From positions 20,514 to 84,513 of the forward strand of contig NZ_AYMG01000042.1 in assembly GCF_000633455.1 (NCBI RefSeq): DNA of 64,000 bases. Reading direction: 5' to 3'. This document shows positions 17,633-27,101 of the stretch, piece after piece (positions within the stretch are counted from its first letter, which is position 1; each line of letters begins with the position of its first letter). Made by a program: the position numbers and the translations under genes. The notes under the pieces were generated by a model. It was given only the letters and a program-made list of their open reading frames with translations, was not told the DNA's origin and did not search any database. This stretch comes from Pedobacter jeongneungensis. GTDB taxonomy: Bacteria; Bacteroidota; Bacteroidia; Sphingobacteriales; Sphingobacteriaceae.

Positions 17633-18022
17633 ATGAGAAAAGAAACATCAACCAATGCATTGAACGAAAAAAAGATGATCGACAGTTGTGGCATGTCGTC
17701 GTCACTTGCGGTAATTGGCGGAAGATGGAAGCCCGCCATATTGTGCCGCCTATCTTACGGCACCATGCGCTATGGTGAACTTAAAAAGGATATTGAAGGA
17801 ATATCGGAACGCATGCTGGTAGCACAATTAAGAGAATTGGAGAAAGACCAGATCATTACCCGCATGGTTTTCCCTGAAGTACCGCCGAGGGTAGAATATC
17901 AGTTAACCGATTTGGGCCGCACCATGAAAACCATGCTCAGCACCATGTCTGATTGGGGGAACATGTATCGTAATCACATCAACCAAAGCCAGAAAGAACT
18001 GGCTGAAACAACTATCGATTAG
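17633..18022 (+). CDS. HxlR family transcriptional regulator
   Basis: 129 residues. The winged helix is complete: SLAVIGGRWKPAILCRLSYG, MRYGELKKDIEGISERMLVA, QLRELEKDQIITR and PPRVEYQLTDLG. Cys19 precedes the domain in the place where redox-sensing members carry a reactive Cys, and Cys38 lies in helix 1. It faces an SDR gene that it probably represses. Confidence 0.9.
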   Translation: MRKETSTNALNEKKMIDSCGMSSSLAVIGGRWKPAILCRLSYGTMRYGELKKDIEGISERMLVAQLRELEKDQIITRMVFPEVPPRVEYQLTDLGRTMKTMLSTMSDWGNMYRNHINQSQKELAETTID

Positions 18023-18123
18023 CTCATTTAATTGATGACCGGGCTAATATAAAATATTGCATTTTACTACCTTTAACAACGGCTTTCAAATAAATACCTG
18101 GCTTTGATGGCTTAATTATACCT

Positions 18124-20082
18124 ATGAACAGAGATCAAACAGACTTTTTGCAGGGCGGTGGAGAAATGGGCAGCCTGATTAGGGCATATAACTGGGAGAG
18201 CAGTCCCTTAGGAAATCCTGACCAATGGGATTCGGCATTAAAGTCGATGGTGAGCATGATGCTTAGTACGCATTTCCCTATCCTGATCTGCTGGGGAACT
18301 GAATATATACAGCTTTATAATGATGCTTTCAGACCGATAAACGGCACAAACAAACATCCACAGGCTTTAGGTGGAAGCGCAAAAGATACATATGCCGAAA
18401 TATGGGATACCATTGGGCCTATGTTTAAAAAAGTAAGAAAGGGCGAAACTTATGGCTTTCCCAACTTTATTGTTCCCTTAAACCGCAACGGTTATATTGA
18501 GCAGTGTTACTTCGATTTTTCTTATAGCCCTATCAAAAGCAGTAAGGGTATTGCAGAAGGTATTCTGGTAATCTGCAAAGAAACAACTGCACAGGTTAAA
18601 GCCATCAATAGCATTAGCGAGGCCAAAGCAGAGCTTGATTTCGCTATCGAAGCGGCCGAACTAGGCACCTGGGACCTCAATCCGCTTACCCGTAAATTTA
18701 TTGGTAACGACAGGCTTAAATCGTGGTTTGGTTTAGATGCAGCTGCCGAAATCGACCTTTCTAAAGCTACTGATGTAATTGCCGATCATGACCGCCAAAA
18801 GGTGCTTGATGCCATTGCAAAGGCAATGGATTACGACTCAGGAGGGCACTATTCTATAGAGTACCATATCATTAACCCTAAAGATGATCAATCCAGGCTG
18901 GTAAGGGCCAAAGGAAAAGCCCTTTTTAACGAAAACAGACAGGTTACCCGCTTTAGTGGCACTTTACAGGATATTACCGGAGAACACAATGCATTATCGG
19001 AAGTAAAGGATAGTAACCACCGCTTGGAACTTGCCCTCGAACAGGCGCGCCTCTCAAAAATGGCGGCCAAAATGGGCACATTTGATATGGACCTCAAACT
19101 AGGTACTTTAGAATGGGATGAACGCTGCCGCATACTTTTTGGCATTAGCCACCACAATACTGTTTCTTACGAACACGATTTCTTGCGGGGTCTTTATCCA
19201 GATGACCGTGAACGGGTTATTGAGTGTATCAAAGACGTATATAACAAAGCAAAAACCAATGGCGATTATGATATCGAATACCGTACGGTAGGCGCAGAAG
19301 ATGGCCAGATCAGATGGGTAAAAGCGCAGGGAAAGGCCTATTTTGATGCCGAAGCCAAACCGATCCGTTTTATCGGTTCGGTATTGGATATTACGGAGCA
19401 AAAACATGATGAGCTGAGGAAAAATGATTTTATCGGCATGGTGAGTCACGAGCTTAAAACCCCACTTACCTCGCTTAAAGCCTACATGCAACTCCTACCG
19501 CTTAAAATACAGGATATTGGGGTAGCCAAAACGATCATCACCAAGGTAGAAAGCCAGATCAGGAAAATGTCTACACTTATTAATGGTTTTCTGGATGTTT
19601 CGCGTTTAGAATCCGGTAAAATTTCGCTTGAGATGAGCCATTTTGTCCTCTCCGATCTGATTGATGAAATGATCGCAGATTTTGAAATGTTAATGGCCAC
19701 CCATCAGATCATTCACCATCCCTGCACAGCTTTTGAAGTTAAGGCGGATAGGGATAAACTGGGCTCGGTAATTACCAACCTCATCGGCAATGCCATTAAA
19801 TACTCGCCATCAGGGAGTAAAATTGAAATCCGTTGTGCAAAAGAGGGCAATATGGCAACTGTAAGTATCAAAGATGAAGGGATAGGGATAAAAAAGGAAG
19901 ATACTCAAAGGCTTTTTGAACGCTTTTTCAGGGCCGATAACAGGAATACCAAAACCATTTCGGGCTTTGGCATAGGCCTCTATCTCAGCGCCGAAATTGT
20001 AAAAAGACACCACGGTACCATCGAGGTAAATAGTAGCCTGAATGAGGGTTCTACATTTATTTTTTCTGTTCCGTTAGGATGA
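18124..20082 (+). CDS. PAS-domain sensor histidine kinase
   Basis: 652 residues with no membrane segment, so a cytoplasmic sensor. An N-terminal PAS/GAF-like part (~25-155) is followed by two PAS-PAC units (~160-285 and ~300-425, ending in SGTLQDIT and IGSVLDITEQ). HisKA has phospho-acceptor His442 in VSHELKTPLT. HATPase has NLIGNAIKYSPSG (N box), DEGIGIKKED (G1), FERFFR and GFGIGLYLSAEI (G2). No response-regulator gene adjoins it, so the partner lies elsewhere. Two PAS domains suggest sensing of redox, light or a small ligand. Confidence 0.9.
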   Translation: MNRDQTDFLQGGGEMGSLIRAYNWESSPLGNPDQWDSALKSMVSMMLSTHFPILICWGTEYIQLYNDAFRPINGTNKHPQALGGSAKDTYAEIWDTIGPMFKKVRKGETYGFPNFIVPLNRNGYIEQCYFDFSYSPIKSSKGIAEGILVICKETTAQVKAINSISEAKAELDFAIEAAELGTWDLNPLTRKFIGNDRLKSWFGLDAAAEIDLSKATDVIADHDRQKVLDAIAKAMDYDSGGHYSIEYHIINPKDDQSRLVRAKGKALFNENRQVTRFSGTLQDITGEHNALSEVKDSNHRLELALEQARLSKMAAKMGTFDMDLKLGTLEWDERCRILFGISHHNTVSYEHDFLRGLYPDDRERVIECIKDVYNKAKTNGDYDIEYRTVGAEDGQIRWVKAQGKAYFDAEAKPIRFIGSVLDITEQKHDELRKNDFIGMVSHELKTPLTSLKAYMQLLPLKIQDIGVAKTIITKVESQIRKMSTLINGFLDVSRLESGKISLEMSHFVLSDLIDEMIADFEMLMATHQIIHHPCTAFEVKADRDKLGSVITNLIGNAIKYSPSGSKIEIRCAKEGNMATVSIKDEGIGIKKEDTQRLFERFFRADNRNTKTISGFGIGLYLSAEIVKRHHGTIEVNSSLNEGSTFIFSVPLG

Positions 20083-20841
20083 CAAAAATAAATAATGTTT
20101 CATTTGATTTGGAAAGCAGGAACAGTAGTTCTTTTTAATGTTAGTCCTGCTTTTCATTATAAGCCCGTTCCTGTAAATCGGCATGCCTCGCTTGCGGGCT
20201 TTCATTTAAATCAGGTTGTAAATTAAGGTCTATGCTGCTATTAGGGGTTACCTGGCATGGTGTGATTAAATCTTCAATCTGCACAATGCAACCCTAAATA
20301 GTACCACTTACTCTGCCATCTAAACCCGATCAAAGTGAGATGCCACCGATTTTTTCTAAATCGGGGAGCAGAAACGGGAGCGGGGGCTCCAATTCACTAA
20401 AAGCTTCTGTTATTGATTTTCAAAAAAAAGCAACAGAAACTAAAGGATACATTTCCTTCGGTTTGGAAAGCAGGAACAGTAGTTCTTTTTAATGTTAGTC
20501 CTGCTTTGCGCTTGTAGTCCCGATTAAAAAAATCGGGAGCTACCACTGCAATCAGGTTTAAGTAGTTAGGTTTCTGCTGCTATTGAATAGCATAATGCCC
20601 AATAATAATTTCTTCTACATTTTGCAACCGTGCCACCTAAAACTGCTCAAAGCGGGACTGCAATCTCCTAAAAGCTTCTGTTATTGATTTCCCAAAAAAA
20701 GCATAAAAACTAAAGCTTAAAGTAGTTCTGTCTATGGTTTTTGGCTACAACATCAACTGATTTGGCTAAATCAATCTTCTGCACTCCCCCGATATTTGCT
20801 TCATCAAAAAGTTAAATTATTGTTTAAATAAAAATTCAATC
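20083..20841. repeat. intergenic region with a diverged duplicated element
   Basis: 759 bp without a gene. A ~47-bp block (GGAAAGCAGGAACAGTAGTT, then TCTTTTTAATGTTAGTCCTG) occurs at about 20108-20154 and again at 20461-20507. A second block (AAAAGCTTCTGTTATTGATT) occurs at about 20398 and 20669. The order is the same, so two diverged units of ~335 and ~250 bp lie in tandem. GCAGGA...TCCTGC can form a small stem. Confidence 0.6.
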
Positions 20842-21732
20842 ATGCGTGTATTTGTAACAGGAGCCACAGGTTTTGTAGGTTCCGCAATCGTTAAAGAATT
20901 AATCAATGCTGGCCATCAGGTTTTAGGTTTAGCCCGCTCAGATGCCTCAGCCAATGCGTTAATTGCGGCTGGCGCGGAGGTACATCGCGGCGACCTTACC
21001 GATTTAAATAGCCTGCGCAGTGGAGCAGCGGCTACTGATGGCGTAATCCATACGGGTTTTATCCACGATTTTACCCGTTATAAAGAAATGTGCGAGGTTG
21101 ATAAACTTGCCATCGAAGCTATTGGAGCGGAGTTGGCTGGTTCCAACCGTCCTTTTATTGTAACTTCAGGTACCGCTTTAGTAAGTCCGGGGAAATTGGC
21201 TACCGAAGCTATTATTCCCGCTCCAGGCGCCTCGGTCCACCCCCGTGTATCAGAACAAACTGCCGACGCTGTTGCAACGCTTGGGGTGCGTTCGGCCGTG
21301 GTACGTTTATCGCCATCAGTGCATGATGAAGGAGATTATGGTTTTGTGCCTATGCTGATAAACATTGCCCGCGAAAAAGGCATTTCGGCCTACATCGGCG
21401 AAGGCCTTAACTGCTGGACAGCGGTACACCGTTTAGATGCAGCCGTACTTTACAGGCTGGCTTTAGAAAATGCGACACCACGCGCCAGGTATCATGGTGT
21501 GGCCGAAGAAGCGATTACCTTTAAAACCATTGCTGAAACCATTGGCAAACAGCTTAATATTCCAGTGGTATCAGTACCCGCAGCAGAGGCAGCTGAACAT
21601 TTTGGATGGCTTAGCGGTTTTGCCTGCATAGATTGTCCGGCATCGAATAAAATTACCCGCGAAAGTTTAAACTGGCAGCCAACTCAGATAAATTTGATTG
21701 CAGATATGGAAAAAGGACATTATTTTAAATAA
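20842..21732 (+). CDS. atypical SDR / NAD-dependent epimerase-like protein
   Basis: 296 residues. Rossmann start MRVFVTGATGFVGSAIVKEL with TGATGFVG at 7-14, then GAEVHRGDLTDLNSL. The usual YxxxK is absent. Instead HPRVSEQTADAVATLGVRSA and VVRLSPSVHDEGDYGFVPML follow the pattern of an atypical SDR subgroup, with GLNCWTAVHRLDAAVLYRLA near the end. It binds NAD(P) and probably acts as an oxidoreductase on a small molecule. The gene stands alone after a repeat-rich gap. Confidence 0.85.
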   Translation: MRVFVTGATGFVGSAIVKELINAGHQVLGLARSDASANALIAAGAEVHRGDLTDLNSLRSGAAATDGVIHTGFIHDFTRYKEMCEVDKLAIEAIGAELAGSNRPFIVTSGTALVSPGKLATEAIIPAPGASVHPRVSEQTADAVATLGVRSAVVRLSPSVHDEGDYGFVPMLINIAREKGISAYIGEGLNCWTAVHRLDAAVLYRLALENATPRARYHGVAEEAITFKTIAETIGKQLNIPVVSVPAAEAAEHFGWLSGFACIDCPASNKITRESLNWQPTQINLIADMEKGHYFK

Positions 21733-21759
21733 GATATAAAATGTAAGGATGATGGAGTA

Positions 21760-21883
21760 AGTCCGAAAAGTCGGAGGTCGGAGGTTAGAAGATAAGGTGG
21801 TAAGATAAAGAGTATTAATTTTTTACTCGGCCACCCGCTCTGTGACCTCTGCGCCTTTCTCTTCGCGTGCTCTATGGTTAAAA
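21760..21883. repeat. diverged single copy of the 131-bp repeat unit
   Basis: Contains AGTCCGAAAAGTCGGAGGTC, GATAAGGTGG, GCGCCTTTCTCTTCGCGTGC and TATGGTTAAAA in the same order as the units at 22609-23744. It marks a dispersed element from which the array could have grown. Confidence 0.65.
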
Positions 21884-21887
21884 CTCA

Positions 21888-22394
21888 TCATTTTCTTACC
21901 ACCGCAGCAGTAACCATCAGCTGACCTACGTGGCGCATGGTATGTTCTGCAGCATGGAAGAGCAGGCCAATAACTGTTGAAGGAAGTTTGGCGCGACCGA
22001 TGCCCCTAAAATCAGACAGTGTGTTTATATCTGTATTTTTTAATTGTTGTAAAGCAAAATCTACCTGGCGATTAAAACGACCTACCAGATCGGCTACAGC
22101 ATATCCTTCAGCACTATCGGAGCCTTCTTCTGCCAGTTGTGAAAACTGAAATTCGGATAATCCTTCAGCCCTGGCATAAGTAAATACCCGATCGAGTACT
22201 CCACTTAAATGCTGAAGGTGAAAACCTGTAGATGCCATGCCTGCAGGGCGTTCCCAAAGTAGTGCTATCGGAAATTCATGCATGTATTCATTAATTTCTT
22301 CCCGAGCCTGTAAAAGTGCATGAGCCACTGGTTGTAACAACGGATCAACATCAGGTATTGGTCCTCTTTGCCAAACTTCCAATTTTTGCGACAT
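21888..22394 (-). CDS. DinB-like protein
   Basis: 168 residues with the four-helix DinB plan. Three metal-ligand positions are visible: His in STGFHLQHLSGVLDRV (~57/60) and two in LFHAAEHTMRHVGQLM near the C-terminus. LQAREEINEYM and LVGRFNRQVDFALQQL supply other helices. DinB/YfiT-like proteins bind Zn or Ni and often serve as thiol transferases or damage-induced proteins of unknown activity. A 53-residue membrane protein gene precedes it by 18 bp. Confidence 0.85.
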   Translation of the reverse strand: MSQKLEVWQRGPIPDVDPLLQPVAHALLQAREEINEYMHEFPIALLWERPAGMASTGFHLQHLSGVLDRVFTYARAEGLSEFQFSQLAEEGSDSAEGYAVADLVGRFNRQVDFALQQLKNTDINTLSDFRGIGRAKLPSTVIGLLFHAAEHTMRHVGQLMVTAAVVRK

Positions 22395-22412
22395 ATTCGA
22401 ATTGCCGATAAA

Positions 22413-22574
22413 TTAAAGATAAGCAATCGTTACAATCACCACCCAGATCAGGCTAAATACACCGCCAAAATAAACCATGGGCATATTCTGCTTAAGGTTT
22501 TTCTTTACAAAAGCGGCATAAATAATCCAGCTAAAAAAGACAATAAAATATAGTGGAACTGCAAATAACAACAT
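22413..22574 (-). CDS. small two-helix membrane protein (53 aa)
   Basis: ATG at 22574 to TAA at 22413: MLLFAVPLYFIVFFSWIIYA begins the first helix, a basic loop KKNLKQN follows, and a second helix FGGVFSLIWVVIVTIAYL ends the protein. The two-helix hairpin with a positive loop is a convincing membrane pattern. No family is recognised. Its end is 18 bp upstream of the DinB-like gene start, so the two probably share an mRNA. Confidence 0.6.
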   Translation of the reverse strand: MLLFAVPLYFIVFFSWIIYAAFVKKNLKQNMPMVYFGGVFSLIWVVIVTIAYL

Positions 22575-22608
22575 AGTATTAGAGATTGGTAATCAAATAT
22601 AATTAAAT

Positions 22609-23744
22609 AGTCCGAAAAGTCAGAAGTCAGAGGTCCGAAGATAAGGTGCAAATAGCCATGCGACTAATACGAACTATGCTCCCAGCTCTGTGCCCTTTGC
22701 GCCTTTCTCTTTGTGCGCTCTGTGGTTAAAAATGGAAGAAGTCCGAAAAGTCAGAAGTCGGAGGTCCGAAGATAAGGTGCAAATAGCCATGCGACTAATA
22801 CAAACTATGCTCCCAGCTCTGTGCGCTTTGCGCCTTTCTCTTTGTGCGCTCTGTGGTTAAAATGGAAGAAAGTCCAAAAGTCAGAAGTCGGAGGTCCGAA
22901 GATAAGGTGCAAATAGCCATGCGACTAATACAAACTATGCTCCCTGCGCTCTGTGGTTAAAAATGGAAGAAGTCCGAAAAGTCAGAGGTCGGAGGTCCGA
23001 AGATAAGGCAAATAGCCATGCGACTAATACAAACTATGCTCCCAGCTCTGTTCTCTCTGCGCCTTTCTCTTTGTGCGCTCTGTGGTTAAAATGGAAGAAG
23101 TCCGAAAAGTCAGAGGTCGGAGGTCCGAAGATAAGGTGCAATAGGCAAGCGCTTATAATAATTGCTATGCTCCCAGCTCTGTGCCCTTTGCGCCTTTCTC
23201 TTTGTGCGCTCTGTGGTTAAAATGGAAGAAGTCCGAAAAGTCAGAGGTCGGAGGTCCGAAGATAAGGTGCAATAGGCAAGCGCTTATAATAATTGCTATG
23301 CTCCCAGCTCTGTGCACTCTGCGCCTTCTCTTTGTGCGCTCTGTGGTTAAAAATGGAAGAAGTCCGAAAAGTCAGAGGTCGGAGGTCCGAAGATAAGGTG
23401 CAAATAGCCACGCGGCTAATACAAACTATGCTCCCAGCTCTGTGCGTTTTGCGCCTTTCTCTTTGTGCGCTCTGTGGTTAAAAATGGAAGAAGTCCGAAA
23501 AGTCAGAGGTCGGAGGTCCGAAGATAAGGTGAAAATAGCCATGCAACTAATACAAACTATGCTTTCCAGCTCTGTGCCCTTTGCGCCTTTCTCTTTGTGC
23601 GCTCTGTGGTTAAAAATGGAAGAAAGTCCAAAAGTCAGAGGTCGGAGATCCGAAGATAAGGTGCAAATAGCCATGCGACTAATACAAACTATGCTCCCAG
23701 CTCTGTGCCCTTTGCGCCCTTCTCTCTGTGCGCTCTGTGGTTAG
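22609..23744. repeat. tandem array, nine units of about 131 bp
   Basis: Units start with AGTCCGAAAAGTCAGAGGTC-like sequence at 22609, 22740, 22871, 22971, 23099, 23230, 23361, 23492 and 23625. Spacing is 131, 131, 100, 128, 131, 131, 131 and 133; the third unit has lost ~31 bp. Each unit has a 5' part (GAGGTCCGAAGATAAGGTGC), a middle (ATGCGACTAATACAAACTAT) and a 3' part (GCCTTTCTCTTTGTGCGCTC then TGTGGTTAAA). Two middle variants exist: units 5 and 6 carry AGGCAAGCGCTTATAATAAT instead. Long open frames in it are by-products of the repeat. Confidence 0.9.
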
Positions 23745-23752
23745 ATCACACA

Positions 23753-25489
23753 CTACAACGAAACTGTAACACCCAAATTCCAGCCCAGCCATCCTTGTGC
23801 GCCATTGCTAAAATTATGATGCTGCTTTGGTGCCAGTTCCTTTTTATAATGATTGGCTGGGCTAAACAACCTTTTTATATAATAATTATAAGCCGGTCCC
23901 GCAAAAATGCTAAGCCGAGGCAAGGCTTTTACCTGGAGCAGGCTCTGCAATCTGTATAGTTTATTTGCGTCTTCAAAAGAACCTAAATATATCGATTGGA
24001 TGGTTCCTTCTGCTGCAATAGCGAAACGTGTATTCAATATAAAATCATGACCAAGGCCTAAACCATAAGTAAATACCTGAGCATTCTCTGAAAAGTTTTT
24101 ACCTGCAATTAACAAGGTGTATAACTTAGCATTCCCTGTTTTGAAGGCAATATTGGTATTGGCTACCTCGTTGGTATAAACACTTATTTTGCGGTAGCCA
24201 TTATTAGATAGATTAATTAAACCGATACTCACTCCAGATGATGAATCGGCCAGGTTGATCAACCCAAACTGAAAACCATCCATCTTTTTGGCATAATTAA
24301 TCAATCCTGAGATTTGCATGCCTTTTAAATGGCTTGCACTTTTATTAAATACTCCTGCCACCTGTACCCCGCTAATGTTTTTACCGGTGTTGATCAAACC
24401 TGCTACCTGTACGCCTTTCACATCCTTACCAGCAATATTACCCATCCCGGCCAATTGAACACCCCTTACGTTTTCTGTTACCCGATTTAAAAGACCTGCC
24501 GCCTGTAAACCATCCATATTCCTGTTTACATCATTATAAATGCCCGAAAATTGCGTGCCTTTTACCGATCCACCCACTACATTGAAGCCACCTGCCGCCT
24601 GAAACTTTTTGATATCACCTTTGGTTAAGTTAAATACACTGGCAAATTCCACACCGTCGGTTCCGGCAGTATAACCTCCAACGATATTTAAAGATACTTT
24701 GTTTACGACGCTCGAACTCATGCTCCCATGTGAACTTAAACCGGGTATAAACGAAACTTGAAAAGGAGTTTGTGCAAAAAAATCGGGGATATTCAGGTTC
24801 TGGATCCTTTGTTTTGAAGAGAGCAAAAAGCGCCAGATACCCCTACCCCCAAAAGTATTTGAGAAAAAAGCACCCCGTTCTTTATCCGGATCCTCATATT
24901 TTCCAGGTTTTATATTTACATCAGCCAAAAAAACCAATGAAGTATCCCGGTAGGTTTCTTTACTTGCCGTTAAAATTACGCTAATGTGCTCGCCCCTAAA
25001 GCGCAATGTAAAATATCCATTGTTATCGGTAAGTGCCGCCTGAAGCAACCGTTTTTCATAAACACTGGCTTGCTTAACCTTAGCGCCCGTTCGGGTATCG
25101 ATCACATAACCGCTTATGGCATATTCATTGTCTCCGTTTGCAATGTGCTCGGCCTCAATAGTCAGGTGGTTTACTGCATAACGCAGTATAATGTATTCCG
25201 CATTTTCTTTATAATCTACCTTGCCTTCGAAAATCTGATCTAAAACTTCCCGGACCGGAACATTTTTCACATTCAGGCTTACCAGACTATCCTGCCGAAA
25301 TAAAACACCATTGTAAGAAAAATAGAATCCACCTGCCTTGCTTATCAGCTGCAAAACATTGCTCACACGCTCCTTCCTAACGTTTAAGGTTATACTTTTT
25401 GATAAATTCCGCCGATAATCTACTGTACTAACCTGAGCCGCACAGAAACCTGAAATAAAGAGTAGTAAAATAACCAGTTGTGTCTTCAT
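23753..25489 (-). CDS. STN-domain surface-repeat protein (FecR-linked)
   Basis: 578 residues. Signal peptide (ends ~CAAQ). STN secretin/TonB short domain at ~30-105 (SNVLQLISKAGGFYFSYNGV and VREVLDQIFEGKVDYKEN). A CarboxypepD-reg-like sandwich at ~125-205. Then ~12 repeats of about 20 residues of the form GVQVAGLINTGKNISGVQVA at ~260-440, and a C-terminal barrel-like part. The repeats resemble those named for Leptospira LA_2272 surface proteins. It has no plug or TonB-receptor barrel. It starts in the stop codon of the FecR gene (1-bp overlap), so it is the output or sensor of that sigma/anti-sigma pair. Confidence 0.75.
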   Translation of the reverse strand: MKTQLVILLLFISGFCAAQVSTVDYRRNLSKSITLNVRKERVSNVLQLISKAGGFYFSYNGVLFRQDSLVSLNVKNVPVREVLDQIFEGKVDYKENAEYIILRYAVNHLTIEAEHIANGDNEYAISGYVIDTRTGAKVKQASVYEKRLLQAALTDNNGYFTLRFRGEHISVILTASKETYRDTSLVFLADVNIKPGKYEDPDKERGAFFSNTFGGRGIWRFLLSSKQRIQNLNIPDFFAQTPFQVSFIPGLSSHGSMSSSVVNKVSLNIVGGYTAGTDGVEFASVFNLTKGDIKKFQAAGGFNVVGGSVKGTQFSGIYNDVNRNMDGLQAAGLLNRVTENVRGVQLAGMGNIAGKDVKGVQVAGLINTGKNISGVQVAGVFNKSASHLKGMQISGLINYAKKMDGFQFGLINLADSSSGVSIGLINLSNNGYRKISVYTNEVANTNIAFKTGNAKLYTLLIAGKNFSENAQVFTYGLGLGHDFILNTRFAIAAEGTIQSIYLGSFEDANKLYRLQSLLQVKALPRLSIFAGPAYNYYIKRLFSPANHYKKELAPKQHHNFSNGAQGWLGWNLGVTVSL

Positions 25490-26442
25490 TAATCTTTATA
25501 AGACAGCAAAATGTTGTTGCTGTTACGCGATAATTTTAAATTTAAGGTTTCGCAGATAATCTGTAAATTTTCGTTAACAGAGCCCCATTTTAACGTAGTG
25601 CTGATCGTTAATCCCTTAACTTTTTCGTCTAAAATGATGTTGGTATCATAAGCTTCGTTTAAAGTTTTAACCAATTTTGATAGGGCAATATTGTTGGCCT
25701 GGAACAGGTTGGTACGATAATAATTATACAACTGATCGGTACTTTGTTCTTTTACCAGTTTATCGGTATTACCTGTGATGAGGATTTTCTCGCCTTTATA
25801 AAGCCTGATTTCTTCATTGGCGATCCGCACTTTTACAATGCCTGTTTCTACATTTACCTCAGTATCCTTTTTATGGTGCCTGATGTTAAACGAAGTACCC
25901 ACTACTTCTACACTTATCTGGTCGATATCGATGATAAAGGGATGGGTTTTATCTTTGGCCACTTCAAAAAATACATCGCCTTCTTCCATTTTCAGCTTTC
26001 TGTTATTTTTAAAATTACCCGCATAGCTAATCTTGCTGTGCTTATTTAGGATCAGCTCCGATCCATCTGGCAAGTTTTCGGTACGCACCTCGTTACGGGC
26101 AATCAGTTCGGTGTAATGTCCGGTTGAGTATAAATTGTACAGCAGCCAGCCACCAACTGCAATAAACAATACCGCAGCCACCCTTAACCAAATTGCCCTG
26201 GTTTTCAGGGTTTTTATGCTATCAACCTGTAAATTTTCCCTTCTCGCTTTAAAACTTTCCCACGCCTTCTCCTCATCCCTTTTATTTTCATTTTTCAGGG
26301 TGTTGCTTAGCTGCCAGATGGTTTCTAACTGTATAAAATATTTTTGATTGGCTTCATCAGCATTTAGCCAGTTTCTTACCTGTTCGTTTTCTTCCTCAGT
26401 ACTTTCTTTTAGAAGAAATTTGATCAATAATTCATCACTCAT
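25489..26442 (-). CDS. FecR family anti-sigma factor
   Basis: 317 residues from the ATG at 26442; a longer frame from 26499 runs into the sigma gene and is rejected. An N-terminal anti-sigma part (LLIKFLLKESTEEENEQVRN) is cytoplasmic. One membrane helix lies at ~107-125 (LRVAAVLFIAVGGWLLY). The periplasmic FecR domain (TENLPDGSELILNKHSKISY, GDVFFEVAKDKTHPFIIDID) follows, then a C-terminal STN-like DUF4974 part. It should hold the sigma factor inactive and take a signal from a surface partner. The downstream STN protein is the obvious partner. Confidence 0.92.
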   Translation of the reverse strand: MSDELLIKFLLKESTEEENEQVRNWLNADEANQKYFIQLETIWQLSNTLKNENKRDEEKAWESFKARRENLQVDSIKTLKTRAIWLRVAAVLFIAVGGWLLYNLYSTGHYTELIARNEVRTENLPDGSELILNKHSKISYAGNFKNNRKLKMEEGDVFFEVAKDKTHPFIIDIDQISVEVVGTSFNIRHHKKDTEVNVETGIVKVRIANEEIRLYKGEKILITGNTDKLVKEQSTDQLYNYYRTNLFQANNIALSKLVKTLNEAYDTNIILDEKVKGLTISTTLKWGSVNENLQIICETLNLKLSRNSNNILLSYKD

Positions 26443-26455
26443 GCGCTTTCTTCTT

Positions 26456-27040
26456 CTAATTAAAAAAATCTTTATAATGCCACAATCCAAGCAAAACAAA
26501 CACGAGGAAATCAGCGAGTTTCAACCTCAATATTTTTAACGCCTTACCCATCTGGTTTTCTACGGTTTTAATGGATAGGCCCAACTGATCGGCAATTTCA
26601 CGGTATTTCAGCTCATCGAACCTACTCATCTGGAAAATGGTACGGCATTGCTCCGGCAGTTGGTTCAAGGCTTCCCTTAAATGCTTTTGCAACTCTTTAA
26701 GTTCTACTTTTGCAGCTGCGGGCTCATGTTCGGTATTCATGGTGTGTACGGTAAATTCCTGGTATTTGCTTTTGGTTTTTTCCTGCTTAAGGTAATTGAT
26801 GCTATCATTATAAACACATTTATAGAGGTAGGCTTTAACAGATTGTATTTGCAGGCTTTCCCTTTTTTCCCAAAACTTTAAAAACATCCCCTGTACAATT
26901 TCTTCTGCAACATCCTCATCTTTTAAAATTACCTGGGCATAGGCATGCAGGGCATTATAATGCGTTTTGAACAACTGCTCAAATGATGTTTCATCATTAT
27001 ACTGATGTCTGTTTCCGGAAGCTACTGCTGTTAATTCCAC
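26456..27040 (-). CDS. ECF RNA polymerase sigma-70 factor
   Basis: 194 residues if started at GTG 27040. An ATG at 27127 is in frame, but its extra 29 residues are encoded by a 14-bp inverted repeat and by the promoter box itself, so the GTG is preferred. Region 2: TSFEQLFKTHYNALHAYAQV and EIVQGMFLKFWEKRESL. Region 4: LPEQCRTIFQMSRFDELKYR then EIADQLGLSIKTVENQMGKA. It directs transcription of this surface-protein locus under control of the FecR protein 13 bp downstream. Confidence 0.9.
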   Translation of the reverse strand: MELTAVASGNRHQYNDETSFEQLFKTHYNALHAYAQVILKDEDVAEEIVQGMFLKFWEKRESLQIQSVKAYLYKCVYNDSINYLKQEKTKSKYQEFTVHTMNTEHEPAAAKVELKELQKHLREALNQLPEQCRTIFQMSRFDELKYREIADQLGLSIKTVENQMGKALKILRLKLADFLVFVLLGLWHYKDFFN

Positions 27041-27055
27041 TCGTTTAATTGTAGT

Positions 27056-27063
27056 CAAATATA
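27056..27063 (-). promoter_or_regulatory. -7 box of the sigma/FecR operon
   Basis: On the minus strand TATATTTG matches TAnnTTTG exactly, 16 bp before the GTG proposed as start. No TTG partner is clear. It supports the shorter sigma-factor start. Confidence 0.45.
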
Positions 27064-27101
27064 ATGATTGATTGAGAGAAGGACTGAGTTTTGATTGAGA
27101 G

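Noticed and set aside
22609..23744. Possible CRISPR array
   Set aside because: The period is ~131 bp and the whole unit repeats, including what would be spacers. No cas gene is nearby.
22963..23744. Several open frames of 62-100 residues on both strands within the tandem array
   Set aside because: They arise from the repeat sequence; the unit length is not a multiple of three, so frames shift from unit to unit, and the peptides have no protein-like character.
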